Positions 26,016 to 35,773 of a stretch of DNA of 64,000 bases are shown here, piece after piece (position 1 is the first letter of the stretch; every line of letters starts with the position of its first letter). The notes under the pieces were generated by a model. That model ran no database searches and was not told the DNA's origin. It saw only the letters and a list, made by a program, of their open reading frames with translations. The stretch covers positions 2,516,779 to 2,580,778 of the forward strand of contig NZ_KK211190.1 in the NCBI RefSeq assembly GCF_000620865.1, read 5' to 3'. This DNA comes from Exiguobacterium sibiricum 7-3 (GTDB lineage: Bacteria; Bacillota; Bacilli; Exiguobacteriales; Exiguobacteriaceae). The position numbers and the translations under genes are program-made.

Positions 26016-28574
26016 TTACGGCAATAAAATCCGGTCTTTTTTCTTTGAAATCAGACGTGTCGCTTTTAAAATCGCAATCGTTAACGATTGACGTTTACGG
26101 TATGCGAGGTAACGTCCTTCCCACTTCGGATCATATTTTTCCTTATAGCGTCTCAACCCGGTAAAGCTGTACATGTAGCGGATGTTGTTGAATACATCGG
26201 CAGCTACACGTTCCTGCCAAAATGATGTTTCGTCCTCACCAACGGATGAGAGCGGAGCCATTCCCATATTAAAGGTATGGTAGCCCTGCTCAGTCGCATA
26301 GTCAAACAAGCGGATAAACATGGCATCCATAATCCCGTTCGGACCATCCGGACGAAAACGCATCAAATCAATCGAGAGAACACCTTCCTGATACGCCGGC
26401 ATGAATGTCATGAAGCCAAGGATCTGCCGATTGGCATCACGCATGATACCAATCGGGGCTTGATTCAAATAAGACTCGTTGAAATAGCCCAATGAAAATC
26501 CTTTTTCGGACTTCCCTCCTAACCATTCATCCGAGACGTCACGTAATTGGTTCAGCAACGCTTCACTGAACGGAGGTGATACGACTTCAAATGTCATGCC
26601 TTCCCGTTCAAAACGATTTTTAATGGAACGTAATCCGGCCCGTTTTTTCCCGGAAACGGTAAAGGTCGTCATGTCGACGATTGCTTCTTCCCCGAGTTTA
26701 AAGAAGTTAAAGCCAAAATCATGATACAACGACATGTTCTGTGCCTGAATCTGATAGATATTCGGGATATAACCCAAATCCTCGACACGCCGTAAAAAAC
26801 AGGCAATCAACTGGGAATGTTCTTCCGGATTTCCGCTCGGATCACCAAGCATCATAATCCGGTTTCCGGTCTGACTGAACTGAATAAATGAACGTCCGGA
26901 CTCAGAGAAGAAAAAGCGTTTATCGCCGAGAAAAGCCAGGTGACTTAAATAATTTCCCCCTTCTTCCGTCAAGACATCCTTAACTTTTTGCAGATCTAAC
27001 TTTTCACCCAAGACCGGCTGATTAAACGTATTGAATAAACGAATGAAGACGAGTGTGTAGACAAGTGCAAAAATCGAGGCACTCGCAGCAAACATGAAGA
27101 TCTCATGCGCAGGATAGACCTTTGTTCCGTCAGCCGAACCGAGTGTATAAAAGGCATATCCGAAGAAGATGAATCCGCCGATGTATAAAAAACCGGCAAA
27201 AGCTGCCCGGATCAGTCGAGTCGTCGTAATCAGCGTCCGTTCACGATGAAAGGCATTTCTTGACATTGTGACCAACACCAAGACAATCAGAACGACGGAT
27301 AAGGAGATCAAGTTAAATCCACGCAACGCCATCCCAATCAAAGCAAAAGCCGAAACACCATAAATCATATACAGCGAACGTTTCGTCCGTCGGTACAGAG
27401 ACGGGGCAAGCAGTACATACAACAAGCCGGCCATCAAAAAGAAACTGTTCGCAAGCAGCAACAATTCATGCGGCAGACGGGCTTCCAAGTATTCATACTG
27501 CGTCGAGTTAGGGGGTAAAATCGCCAACCCCCAAATCGCGATGCCTGCGAGTAACGTAATCAAGGCTAATGTAAAATGTCGTACTTTACTTAAAAAGCGT
27601 AACTGAAGCCGCCAAATGACACCACCGACCTCAACAGACGGACCGACAATCGGTTTATCCTCAATCATCTTGACGACCGGACCACTGAACTCACGCGCCG
27701 AGAAAATGACGCCGATCACGAATGGAATCAAATAATACACCAGACGATAAATCAGCAATCCGGTAAGGACGATACCTTCTTCGACACCGGCGCGCTGCAT
27801 GCCAATCAAAAAAACCAAGTCGAACGAACCGAATCCACCCGGCACCATCGAAATCAATCCGGCAGTTGCGGCGATGATGAAGACGCCGATGACTTTAGAA
27901 AAACTGACATCCGTTCCGAGTGCCGCCAGAATGAAATAGACGACGACTCCCGCACTGAACCATTCCGCCAGTGAGACAAGCGAATAGAGGGCAATGGATG
28001 ACGGACGGATACTGCTGCTCCCCCGTCGGAAAGTAAACAACAGATAGACCGGGAAGAAAAAGGCAACACCGATGATGACCGGCCATAACCATTTCTTTAA
28101 ATCCAACACTTCAAACGCCGGAAAAACGTTTAATAAGGATAATGCCGATAAAATCGATAATCCGCTGATCAGTGTCGGAGCCATCCAACCGATGGCTTTC
28201 AATAACCGGGTTCCTTCGACGAACGGTCGATAGAGGGCTGTTCTGACGCCCATTCCGGCAAGTCCTCCAAAACCGATGATCCCGTTAAACGAGTTGGCAA
28301 TCCAAGATGCCCGGAAAATCAGCCCGATCGGAACCTTCACTTGAAGCGAACGCAATAAAAAGAAATCGTAAAAAAACATCGTCGCGACCGCTGCAAGTCC
28401 CGACACAATCAATAAAATGAACTTCCAGGACGGAATTTGCTGAATCGCCCGAATCGATTCTTTTAACGATAGACTTCTTAATTCGTTTTGTCCTTGATAA
28501 AAAATGAACGCAATCAAGATAATCGGCAAAATGATTTTCGCCATTGTCAACACACGTTGTTTATTGAATCTCAT
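26016..28574 (-). CDS. mprF: Bifunctional phosphatidylglycerol lysyltransferase/flippase
   Basis: Makes lysyl-phosphatidylglycerol and flips it to the outer leaflet, lowering membrane charge and protecting against cationic peptides. The 852-residue product has an N-terminal multi-span flippase domain (about 1-340), further membrane helices to about 520, and a cytosolic C-terminal DUF2156/GNAT-like transferase domain (about 550-852; FFSESGRSFIQFSQTG, MMLGDPSGN, KRAGLRSIKNR, PDGPNGIMDAMFI). Length matches S. aureus MprF (840 aa). The frame is open upstream, but the ATG at 28574 follows AAAGGAGGTCG and overlaps the MATE stop as ATGA. Specificity for lysine versus alanine cannot be told by eye. 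Confidence 0.94.
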   Translation of the reverse strand: MRFNKQRVLTMAKIILPIILIAFIFYQGQNELRSLSLKESIRAIQQIPSWKFILLIVSGLAAVATMFFYDFFLLRSLQVKVPIGLIFRASWIANSFNGIIGFGGLAGMGVRTALYRPFVEGTRLLKAIGWMAPTLISGLSILSALSLLNVFPAFEVLDLKKWLWPVIIGVAFFFPVYLLFTFRRGSSSIRPSSIALYSLVSLAEWFSAGVVVYFILAALGTDVSFSKVIGVFIIAATAGLISMVPGGFGSFDLVFLIGMQRAGVEEGIVLTGLLIYRLVYYLIPFVIGVIFSAREFSGPVVKMIEDKPIVGPSVEVGGVIWRLQLRFLSKVRHFTLALITLLAGIAIWGLAILPPNSTQYEYLEARLPHELLLLANSFFLMAGLLYVLLAPSLYRRTKRSLYMIYGVSAFALIGMALRGFNLISLSVVLIVLVLVTMSRNAFHRERTLITTTRLIRAAFAGFLYIGGFIFFGYAFYTLGSADGTKVYPAHEIFMFAASASIFALVYTLVFIRLFNTFNQPVLGEKLDLQKVKDVLTEEGGNYLSHLAFLGDKRFFFSESGRSFIQFSQTGNRIMMLGDPSGNPEEHSQLIACFLRRVEDLGYIPNIYQIQAQNMSLYHDFGFNFFKLGEEAIVDMTTFTVSGKKRAGLRSIKNRFEREGMTFEVVSPPFSEALLNQLRDVSDEWLGGKSEKGFSLGYFNESYLNQAPIGIMRDANRQILGFMTFMPAYQEGVLSIDLMRFRPDGPNGIMDAMFIRLFDYATEQGYHTFNMGMAPLSSVGEDETSFWQERVAADVFNNIRYMYSFTGLRRYKEKYDPKWEGRYLAYRKRQSLTIAILKATRLISKKKDRILLP

Positions 28575-29926
28575 TTCACGACCTCCTTTGATTTTCTGAC
28601 AAGATGCATCAGGCGGAGCAGGAGAAGACTGGCTCCAACGGCAAGTCCGATGATCAATCCCCACCAATACCCGTCCGGTCCAAGTTCCGTAAACCGCTCA
28701 AAATAAAATCCGAGTGGCAGTCCGATGACCCAGTACGCGGTAATCGTCAAAATAAACGTGACGTTGACATCTTTAAATCCACGGAGCGCTCCTTGCGTCG
28801 GCGCTGCGACCGCATCGGATAACTGAAAGAAAATCGCTAAAATCATGAAATGAGCCGCCATTTTGATGACTGCCGGATCATTGCTGTAAAGTGCCGCAAT
28901 CCGTTCATTTTGAATGTACAGCAATCCACCTGAGAAAAGGGAGACAACCAGGCACAGCAACAGGCCAATCCATACGTATTGAACAGCATCCTTGACCCGC
29001 TTGGCTCCCATCTCGAACCCGACCGTAATCGTCAGGGCTGATGCAGCCGAGAGCGGAATCATGTAGACGAACGAGGCAAAGTTGATCGCTGCCTGATAGG
29101 CTCCAATGACGACATCGCCGTAGGCGCCAAGCAGCAAAGTCACGGCTGAAAAGATACTGACTTCCGAAAAGATCGCTAAGCCGATTGGCGCACCGAGCAA
29201 GACCAATTCCTTGATTCTTTTTACATCCGGTTTATAAAAACGACGGAGAATCCCGAGCCGTTGAAACAGTTCACCTTTTAAGACGACACCAATAACTGCA
29301 ATACATAAAATCCAGTATGTGATGGCTGTCGCCACTCCTGCTCCAATACCGCCCAGTTCCGGGAAACCAAACTTTCCGAAGATAAACAGATAGTTGAAAG
29401 CAACATTAATGGGTAAAGAGAATAATAATAACGTCATTGTGATGTTCGATTTGCCTAACGAATCAATTAAGGTACGCAGGACGAAGAAAACGAACATCGG
29501 AATGATACCAAAACCTAACATGACAAGATAGATGCGGGCAACATGGCGTGCCTGATCCGATAATTCCATTTGGTTCAAAATCGGATTAACGAGCACTAGT
29601 CCAAGCAGAATCGTCAAAACGATAATGACGACGGACACATACAATGCCTGTATCACGATTCGCTTCACTTCCCGCTCTTTTCTTGCTCCCATTGCTTGGG
29701 ACACAAGTGGCGCCACGGCTAATAAAATACCCGTCAATCCTGTATAAACAGGTGCCCACAGACTGGCTCCGACGCCGACGCCCGCTAAATCAGCCGACCC
29801 GTATCGTCCGGCCATGACCGTATCAAAAAAACTAATTAAGTAAAACGCTACCTGTGTCACCAGAATCGGAAAGAAAATCTTCATGAACTGTTGAATCTTT
29901 CCCGATAGCGTAGTTGTCTCTAACAT
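28571..29926 (-). CDS. MATE-family multidrug/cation efflux protein (NorM-like)
   Basis: A 451-residue integral membrane antiporter with the 12-helix MATE fold in two six-helix halves, beginning FMKIFFPILVTQVAFYLISFFDTVMAGRYG (a typical MatE N-terminus) near residues 14-43. It probably exports cationic drugs or metabolites using Na+ or H+. The frame is open to 30031, but the ATG at 29926 is chosen because GGTGGAA lies 4-8 bases upstream and the extension has no membrane-protein character. It is cotranscribed and translationally coupled (ATGA) with mprF, which suggests a shared envelope-stress role. Confidence 0.9.
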   Translation of the reverse strand: MLETTTLSGKIQQFMKIFFPILVTQVAFYLISFFDTVMAGRYGSADLAGVGVGASLWAPVYTGLTGILLAVAPLVSQAMGARKEREVKRIVIQALYVSVVIIVLTILLGLVLVNPILNQMELSDQARHVARIYLVMLGFGIIPMFVFFVLRTLIDSLGKSNITMTLLLFSLPINVAFNYLFIFGKFGFPELGGIGAGVATAITYWILCIAVIGVVLKGELFQRLGILRRFYKPDVKRIKELVLLGAPIGLAIFSEVSIFSAVTLLLGAYGDVVIGAYQAAINFASFVYMIPLSAASALTITVGFEMGAKRVKDAVQYVWIGLLLCLVVSLFSGGLLYIQNERIAALYSNDPAVIKMAAHFMILAIFFQLSDAVAAPTQGALRGFKDVNVTFILTITAYWVIGLPLGFYFERFTELGPDGYWWGLIIGLAVGASLLLLRLMHLVRKSKEVVK

Positions 29927-30022
29927 TGTTCCACCACATTCCAGGGCAACCTGCGCCCTATTTTTATTAAAGCATTCAGTTTCGCACTTTGTTCTACGTA
30001 AATTATTTAAGGAGGGATTCAT

Positions 30023-30805
30023 TTGAATCATCGTGATGCGGAAAATTTAACTTTTGAATTACTCGAGACCTGGTCGACATTTAATCATTATGCCGGGGAA
30101 GCTCAAACCTTTAAAAATCCTGAAGACGTCCACCAAGCGCGGATCCGTTTACGTAAATTAATCACATTCGCGAAGTTGGTGGATCAAACGGAGGAACCGA
30201 TTTATCTCATTTGGAAACGATTGATGGCTGCGTTCGGTCAAGTCCGGGATCTTGATGTCCAACTCAGTCAACAAGCTGTTACTTCTCCCATTGAACAGTT
30301 ATTCGCGGAACATCTTGCCTTACAACTGCAAGGCAAACGGGCCACGTTACTGGAAACGATGCATCTGTTGATTTCTGATGAACTGGACCGCTCCGTCCGT
30401 CGATTTTTAGCCGGCCGGTTAACAAAACAATTAAAACGGATTGATGAAAAAGATCTTCTTCAGACAGCTGAAAAACGATTTGATAAAAAGAAACTTCACT
30501 ATGAAAAAGTTCAGCATAAGGAAGGGAACAAGCGGATTCAGATGATGCATGAGTTACGGCTTGCAACGAAGTTCTACCGCTATACGGTCGAGTATTTACG
30601 TCCTTATACCGATTTTCCGAAATCGTCCGTCGACCGGTTAAAACGGATTCAAACCCAATTAGGTGATATCAATGATACGTATAACCGCCTCGAACGTTGG
30701 CGCATCTTCAGCGTTCCTGACGATCAGCTTGCGCAACAACAAAAAGAAATCACCCGGCTTGAGAAAAAGCTTTCGAAACTGCTTGATCAAATGACGTTTG
30801 ATTAA
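30023..30805 (+). CDS. CHAD-domain protein
   Basis: A 260-residue soluble protein consisting of a single CHAD domain (conserved histidine alpha-helical domain): HQARIRLRKLITFAKL near residues 38-53 and MMHELRLATKFYRYTVEYLRPY near 173-194 hold the conserved His, Arg and Lys residues. CHAD proteins bind inorganic polyphosphate; a partnering CYTH (triphosphate tunnel) domain, often fused or adjacent, is not seen here. The start codon is TTG at 30023, with AAGGAGGG 6 bases upstream and no in-frame ATG or GTG nearby. It converges on glsA with a 4-base overlap of the two stop codons and no terminator between. Confidence 0.88.
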   Translation: MNHRDAENLTFELLETWSTFNHYAGEAQTFKNPEDVHQARIRLRKLITFAKLVDQTEEPIYLIWKRLMAAFGQVRDLDVQLSQQAVTSPIEQLFAEHLALQLQGKRATLLETMHLLISDELDRSVRRFLAGRLTKQLKRIDEKDLLQTAEKRFDKKKLHYEKVQHKEGNKRIQMMHELRLATKFYRYTVEYLRPYTDFPKSSVDRLKRIQTQLGDINDTYNRLERWRIFSVPDDQLAQQQKEITRLEKKLSKLLDQMTFD

Positions 30806-31734
30806 GGATGACGCTGGACGAGCAACTCTAACATCTTCGTTCCGGCAATCGAATTCCCTTTCAAGTCAAGTGCCGGTCCGAAGATGCCGATTCCAAGGTC
30901 CGCCATGTCGAAGTCACTTCGACCACAGGCAACGATGGCACCTGATACCCCGCTTTTTCCGGGTAACCCGACCTGGACTGAAAATTCTCCGGACGCATCG
31001 TACATCCCGCATGTCGTCATGATCGCTCGGATGATTCGTGCATTACGGCGGGAGATGACTTGATTCCCGGATGGTGTTTTTCCGGACTGACTTAAGATTT
31101 TCCCCATCATTGCGAGTCCTTTACAATTGGTCAAAATCGCACACTGCTTCGTATAGACATCGATGATTTCTTCCACGTTTCCTTCGATGACTCCATGATA
31201 CCGCATGAAGTACAGCAGAGCCCGATTTAAGTCGGTCGTCTCGAATTCGGATTTAGCGACCTCTGCGTCATATTTGACCATATCAAGTTCGATATCCAGC
31301 AGATCGGCAATGAATTGGCGTAACCGGTTCAGCTTATCGGCGGCGTCTTCCCCCGGTAACATGCTCGTCACCGCGAGTGCACCGGCATTGATCATCGGAT
31401 TAAGGGGTTTCGTCGGAATCGTCTCTTCAAGCTTCGCAATCGAGTTGAATGCGTCTCCCGTCGGTTCCATACCGACCTTCGAGAACACGTAATCTTCACC
31501 AAATGTCTCGAGGACAAAGGCTAACGTGATGATTTTTGAAACACTTTGTAAGGTGAACATCGTTTCGGCATCTCCCGCTGATACAAAACTGCCGTCTGCA
31601 TTACAAACAGCGATTCCAAGCTGGGTCGGTTCCGATTTTGCCAGTTCTGGTATATAACTCGCCACCTGTCCAAGTACGGTATAGGGGCGACATTCAGCGA
31701 TCAACTCTTCTAGTTGTTGTTGCGTTACGTTCAT
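30802..31734 (-). CDS. glsA: Glutaminase
   Basis: Hydrolyses glutamine to glutamate and ammonia. The 310-residue serine-dependent beta-lactamase-like enzyme has the nucleophile motif SVSK (Ser64, Lys67), NAGA (MINAGALAVT) and the C-terminal GKSGVSGAI. Length matches bacterial GlsA (about 310 aa). The frame is open to 31785, but the ATG at 31734 follows AGAGGG and begins MNVTQQQLEELI, as in other members. Ammonia release may help acid tolerance, but no regulatory site supports that here. Confidence 0.94.
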   Translation of the reverse strand: MNVTQQQLEELIAECRPYTVLGQVASYIPELAKSEPTQLGIAVCNADGSFVSAGDAETMFTLQSVSKIITLAFVLETFGEDYVFSKVGMEPTGDAFNSIAKLEETIPTKPLNPMINAGALAVTSMLPGEDAADKLNRLRQFIADLLDIELDMVKYDAEVAKSEFETTDLNRALLYFMRYHGVIEGNVEEIIDVYTKQCAILTNCKGLAMMGKILSQSGKTPSGNQVISRRNARIIRAIMTTCGMYDASGEFSVQVGLPGKSGVSGAIVACGRSDFDMADLGIGIFGPALDLKGNSIAGTKMLELLVQRHP

Positions 31735-31824
31735 CGTAGTCCCTCTTCCTGTCGTTTTCATTAGCTTATCATGCTTTTTCGTCACGAGATATGCCGTTGT
31801 TCTTTTTAGTTTTCCCTCTCATGA

Positions 31825-31870
31825 AAAAGGTCGTCTCCCCTCTGACAGTCAGAGGATGAGACGACCTTTT
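31825..31870 (-). terminator. Terminator of the dnaJ-like/clpB operon
   Basis: AAAAGGTCGTCTC (31825-31837) pairs with GAGACGACCTTTT (31858-31870); the inner arms CCTCTGAC and GTCAGAGG extend the stem. It lies 10 bases after the clpB stop codon. Confidence 0.92.
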
Positions 31871-31880
31871 GAACTATACT

Positions 31881-34454
31881 TTAGCGGATAACCAATTCTG
31901 TACCGTCTGTATCAATCGCGACATGCGAACCATCCTGGATGGAGCCACTAATCAGAGCCCGTGCCAGTTTCGTTTCAATCGTCCGCTGGATGTACCGGTT
32001 GATTGGACGTGCTCCGTATTGTGGTTCAAACGCCTCGTTGAAAATTAACGTTTTTGCCGCTTCTGTTACATCGATTGTAATTTCACGACCGGACAGACGA
32101 TCTGCCATCTTGCTGACTGCTTTGTCGATGATCCGTTCGATTTCCGCCCGGTGGAGAGGATGGAAGAGGATCGTGTCATCAATCCGGTTCAGGAATTCCG
32201 GCCGGAAATACTTTTTCAGCTCTTGACGGACCGCTTCTTCTTCTGCCGCATCAATCTCCCCGTCTTTTGCCGCTTCGAGCAAAATATTCGATCCGATGTT
32301 AGATGTCATGATGACAATTGTGTTCTTGAAATCGACCATTCGTCCTTGAGCATCAGTCAAACGGCCATCGTCCAATACTTGAAGTAAAATATTAAAGACG
32401 TCACCATGTGCTTTTTCGATTTCGTCAAACAACAACACCGAATACGGACTCCGGCGGACGGCTTCCGTCAATTGACCGCCTTCTTCATAACCGACATAAC
32501 CGGGAGGTGCTCCGACCAGGCGGGAAACATTGTGTTTCTCCATGTATTCGGACATATCGATCCGAACGATGTGTTCCTCACTGTCAAACATGGCTGCTGC
32601 GAGAGCTTTCGCAAGCTCCGTTTTCCCGACCCCTGTCGGTCCAAGGAACAGGAACGAACCGATTGGACGATTCGGATCTTTGATTCCCGCCCGTGCCCGG
32701 ATGACAGCATCCGAAACCAGCCGGACTGCTTCATCCTGACCAAAAACACGTTCATGTAATGTATCTTCTAAATACAGTAACTTTTCGCGTTCCCCTTGTG
32801 CGAGACGGCTGACGGGAATTCCCGTCCACTTCGACACGATATCGGAAATTTCTTCGTCTGTCACAGCTTCCCGGACGAGTTCATGCGAGACGTGTTCCGC
32901 TGATTCTTCCGCCACTTTCAACTGATTTTCAAGTGCCGGAATCTGTCCGTATTTGATTTCAGACGCTGTATTCAAATCATATCGTCCTTCTGCTTCCTGA
33001 AGAGCGAGTTTTGCTTTTTCAAGATCTGCCCGCAACTGCTGAACGTTTTGGGAACTGTCTTTCTCGCGTTCCCATCGTGTCCGGAGCGCACTTTCGTCTT
33101 CCCGGACAGAACTGAGTTCCTGTTGCAGAGTCTCGAGTCGTTTCCGGGATGCTTCATCGGTTTCTTTTTTCAGTGCTGCTTCTTCAATTTCAAGTTGCAT
33201 GACACGTCGGACTAACGAATCCAGTTCCGCCGGCATCGATTCCATGTCGGTCCGAATCATCGCACACGCTTCATCCACTAAATCAATGGCTTTATCGGGC
33301 ATGAAACGGTCCGTGATGTACCGGTCTGACAGGATGGCTGCCGCAACCAGGGCATTATCATGAATCCGGACACCATGATGGATTTCAAACCGTTCTTTCA
33401 GCCCACGTAAAATCGAAATCGTATCTTCGACATCCGGTTCCGCGACCAGCACTTGTTGGAAGCGGCGTTCAAGCGCAGGATCTTTTTCGATGTACTTCCG
33501 GTATTCATCTAAAGTCGTCGCACCGATACAGTGCAGCTCTCCGCGGGCAAGCATCGGTTTCAGCATGTTTCCGGCATCCATCGCGCCTTCAGTCTTCCCG
33601 GCACCGACAATCGTGTGCAATTCGTCGATGAACAACAGAATCTGTCCTTCTGCTTCCTTAACTTCATTTAAAACCGCCTGAAGACGTTCTTCGAATTCAC
33701 CACGGTATTTGGCACCCGCGACAAGCGTACTCATATCGAGGCTGAACAACTGTTTGTTTTTCAGGCTCTCCGGTACATCGCCCCGGACGATCCGTTGGGC
33801 CAGGCCTTCGACGATTGCCGTTTTCCCGACCCCCGGTTCGCCGATTAAGACCGGGTTATTTTTCGTTTTGCGGCTGAGAATCCGGATGACCCGGCGAATC
33901 TCGTCATCCCGTCCGATGACCGGATCCGTTTTACCGGACCGGAAATCCGCGACGAGATCCCGCCCGTATTTCTTCAGGACATCAAAGGTGGCTTCCGGAT
34001 TTTTCGTCGTCACCTTCCGATTACCGCGCATTTCAATGATTGCTTCTCGCAAGACCTGTTCCGTCACACCTTGACTCCGCAAATATTGTGTCGCCGGACT
34101 GGATTGTTTCACAAGACCTAATAATAAGTGCTCGACAGATACGTAATCGTCCTGCATCAAACGGGCTTCGGTTTCCGCTTCCGTCAAGACCTGCAACAAG
34201 GAGTTGCTGATGCGCGGCGTCGAGGATTGAGCAAGCGCCGGTAACCGTCCGAGTGCTTCATTGACTCCTGTCTCTAGCTGATCAATCCGTTGGTCGAGCT
34301 TCTCAAAAACAATCCGTGCAATCCCCTCTTCTTGTGAAAGCAGAGCCAGCAACAAGTGCCACTCTGTAATCTCACTGTGTCGACGTTGTTTGGCAATGGC
34401 TTGTGCCGATACGATGGCTTCATGTGCCCGGTCCGTTAATTTTTCGAAATCCAT
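31881..34454 (-). CDS. clpB: Disaggregase ATPase ClpB
   Basis: AAA+ chaperone that pulls polypeptides out of aggregates together with DnaK/DnaJ. The 857-residue product has the double Clp N-domain (1-145), AAA-1 with Walker A GEPGVGKT (205-212), the M-domain coiled coil (about 410-520), AAA-2 with GPTGVGKT (about residue 605) and the D2-small domain. It lacks an IGF/IGL ClpP-binding loop, consistent with ClpB rather than ClpC/ClpE. RBS GGAGTGACGG precedes the ATG; it lies 7 bases after the dnaJ-like gene and shares its CtsR-controlled promoter. Length equals the full-length ClpB form. Confidence 0.96.
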   Translation of the reverse strand: MDFEKLTDRAHEAIVSAQAIAKQRRHSEITEWHLLLALLSQEEGIARIVFEKLDQRIDQLETGVNEALGRLPALAQSSTPRISNSLLQVLTEAETEARLMQDDYVSVEHLLLGLVKQSSPATQYLRSQGVTEQVLREAIIEMRGNRKVTTKNPEATFDVLKKYGRDLVADFRSGKTDPVIGRDDEIRRVIRILSRKTKNNPVLIGEPGVGKTAIVEGLAQRIVRGDVPESLKNKQLFSLDMSTLVAGAKYRGEFEERLQAVLNEVKEAEGQILLFIDELHTIVGAGKTEGAMDAGNMLKPMLARGELHCIGATTLDEYRKYIEKDPALERRFQQVLVAEPDVEDTISILRGLKERFEIHHGVRIHDNALVAAAILSDRYITDRFMPDKAIDLVDEACAMIRTDMESMPAELDSLVRRVMQLEIEEAALKKETDEASRKRLETLQQELSSVREDESALRTRWEREKDSSQNVQQLRADLEKAKLALQEAEGRYDLNTASEIKYGQIPALENQLKVAEESAEHVSHELVREAVTDEEISDIVSKWTGIPVSRLAQGEREKLLYLEDTLHERVFGQDEAVRLVSDAVIRARAGIKDPNRPIGSFLFLGPTGVGKTELAKALAAAMFDSEEHIVRIDMSEYMEKHNVSRLVGAPPGYVGYEEGGQLTEAVRRSPYSVLLFDEIEKAHGDVFNILLQVLDDGRLTDAQGRMVDFKNTIVIMTSNIGSNILLEAAKDGEIDAAEEEAVRQELKKYFRPEFLNRIDDTILFHPLHRAEIERIIDKAVSKMADRLSGREITIDVTEAAKTLIFNEAFEPQYGARPINRYIQRTIETKLARALISGSIQDGSHVAIDTDGTELVIR

Positions 34455-34461
34455 TTTTCCG

Positions 34462-35328
34462 TCACTCCTTCACAGATAAACGATTTTCCCATTCTTCATA
34501 AAATGCTGGTTCCATTTCCGGCAGTTTGACTTCCAGTTGTACCAACAAGGCACCGCGATGTCCTTCCCGGTTACTGAGTCCCCGATTCGGGATACGGAGA
34601 CGGGACCCGGGTTTTGTGCCGGGCTTGATTTTCAATTTGACACGTTTTCCTTCCAACGTATCCGCCACGACTTCTCCCCCGAGAACAAATACCGTCGGAT
34701 AAACACGGACGGTCGAGATGACATCGGTTTCCTGACGGCGGAACTGCTCATCATCCTTCAGATGAATCGTCACATACACATCTCCCGCGATTCCTTTACG
34801 GTTACGTTTCGAACTTTTCCCGCGTAACCGGACTTTTTTTCCGTCATACAAATCTTTTGGCAAACTCATTTGGATGGCACCTGTCGCTAATCGGATCGTC
34901 ACTTTATCATTTTGACTCAGATGACTTAACGGAACCGTCAATTCGAGTTCTTCGTCCGTTTCTTCCGGTTCTTGACTAAAAAACGAACCGAACATATCTT
35001 CAAATCCAAACGATTGCCCTGCCGATCCGGTCGATCGGGATTGACGTCCGTTGAATTGGCGGAAAAGATCGTCATAGTCGGCTGACTGTCCATACCCTGC
35101 TCCAGCCATCCGTTCATAGTTACTTCCATATTGATCATACTGCGCTCGTTTTTCTTCATCCCCGAGGACATCAAACGCTTCCTGAATATCTTTGAAACGC
35201 TGATCTGCACTCGCTTCCTGATTGACGTCCGGATGGTATTGTTTCGCAAGCTTCCGGTATGCCCGTTTGATTTCCTGGTTCGATGCTGTCTTCTCGACAC
35301 CAAGCGTTCGATAATAGTCTTTCGCCAC
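34462..35328 (-). CDS. DnaJ-like co-chaperone without zinc finger (CbpA type)
   Basis: A 288-residue J-domain protein: J domain at 1-68 with the HPD motif (32-34), a Gly/Ser/Gln-rich linker (about 75-115) and a C-terminal client-binding domain. No CxxCxGxG zinc repeats are present, so this is a CbpA-like class II J-protein, not the main DnaJ. It should stimulate DnaK and deliver aggregates to ClpB. Two in-frame GTG codons are possible; the second (35328) is preferred because the first overlaps the GGGAG Shine-Dalgarno, while the second lies 8 bases from it. The pairing with clpB under CtsR suggests a dedicated disaggregation module. Confidence 0.9.
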   Translation of the reverse strand: MAKDYYRTLGVEKTASNQEIKRAYRKLAKQYHPDVNQEASADQRFKDIQEAFDVLGDEEKRAQYDQYGSNYERMAGAGYGQSADYDDLFRQFNGRQSRSTGSAGQSFGFEDMFGSFFSQEPEETDEELELTVPLSHLSQNDKVTIRLATGAIQMSLPKDLYDGKKVRLRGKSSKRNRKGIAGDVYVTIHLKDDEQFRRQETDVISTVRVYPTVFVLGGEVVADTLEGKRVKLKIKPGTKPGSRLRIPNRGLSNREGHRGALLVQLEVKLPEMEPAFYEEWENRLSVKE

Positions 35329-35364
35329 TCCGATCACTCCCTTAACTTTTTATTCTGTATCTTA

Positions 35365-35404
35365 ATTATAGAATTGGTCAGTCAATTGGTCAAATATAGT
35401 CAAA
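35365..35404 (-). promoter_or_regulatory. CtsR operator over the sigma-A promoter of the dnaJ-like/clpB operon
   Basis: GGTCAAATATAGTCAAA at 35388-35404 is a perfect match to the CtsR direct-repeat operator (RGTCAAA NAN RGTCAAA). On the minus strand the same bases supply TTGACC as -35 (complement of 35388-35393), 17 bases before a consensus TATAAT -10 (complement of 35365-35370). Bound CtsR would block RNA polymerase directly; heat inactivation of CtsR would release it. A further GGTCA-like half repeat lies at 35375-35384. Confidence 0.92.
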
Positions 35405-35520
35405 CTTTTTTTGACGATTCTTTTGTTCTTTTCACTTTACGCATTTTCCTCAAACAAGTTTCGTTCCAGGAAACCATGATATACTGACAACTAGCATTAT
35501 GAAAAAGGAGCGATCAAGAC

Positions 35521-35712
35521 ATGGATGGTAAAAAACGCGCCGACGTCAAAATCGGGCAACACGTCAGTATCGTATTAAAACAAGACCAGCGGACAGGAAA
35601 ACGGACGGAAGGTATCGTCAAGGATCTGTTAACCAAGTCACCGAATCACCCGCACGGTATCAAAGTCCGTCTCGAAGACGGGCAAGTCGGTCGGGTTCAG
35701 GAAATCTTATAA
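35521..35712 (+). CDS. ywbE: YwbE-family small protein
   Basis: A 63-residue basic protein of the DUF2196/YwbE family, widely conserved and of unknown function. It is predicted to fold as a small SH3/KOW-like beta barrel (VKIGQHVSIVLKQDQRTGKRTEGIVKD style: first strand, turn with RTGKRT, second strand) and ends GQVGRVQEIL. RBS AAGGAG lies 10 bases upstream. It is monocistronic, between the divergent CtsR-controlled operon and its own terminator. RNA or ribosome association is a reasonable guess from the fold only. Confidence 0.85.
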   Translation: MDGKKRADVKIGQHVSIVLKQDQRTGKRTEGIVKDLLTKSPNHPHGIKVRLEDGQVGRVQEIL

Positions 35713-35724
35713 GAGAGCACATGA

Positions 35725-35771
35725 AAAAGACACCCGCTTTCCGGTCATCTGCCGGAGTACGGGTGTCTTTT
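35725..35771 (+). terminator. Bidirectional terminator between ywbE and the M20 gene
   Basis: AAAAGACACCCG (35725-35736) pairs with CGGGTGTCTTTT (35760-35771), with a second small stem (TCCGG/CCGGA) inside. It lies between convergent genes and has T runs on both strands. Confidence 0.9.
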
Positions 35772-35773
35772 CG

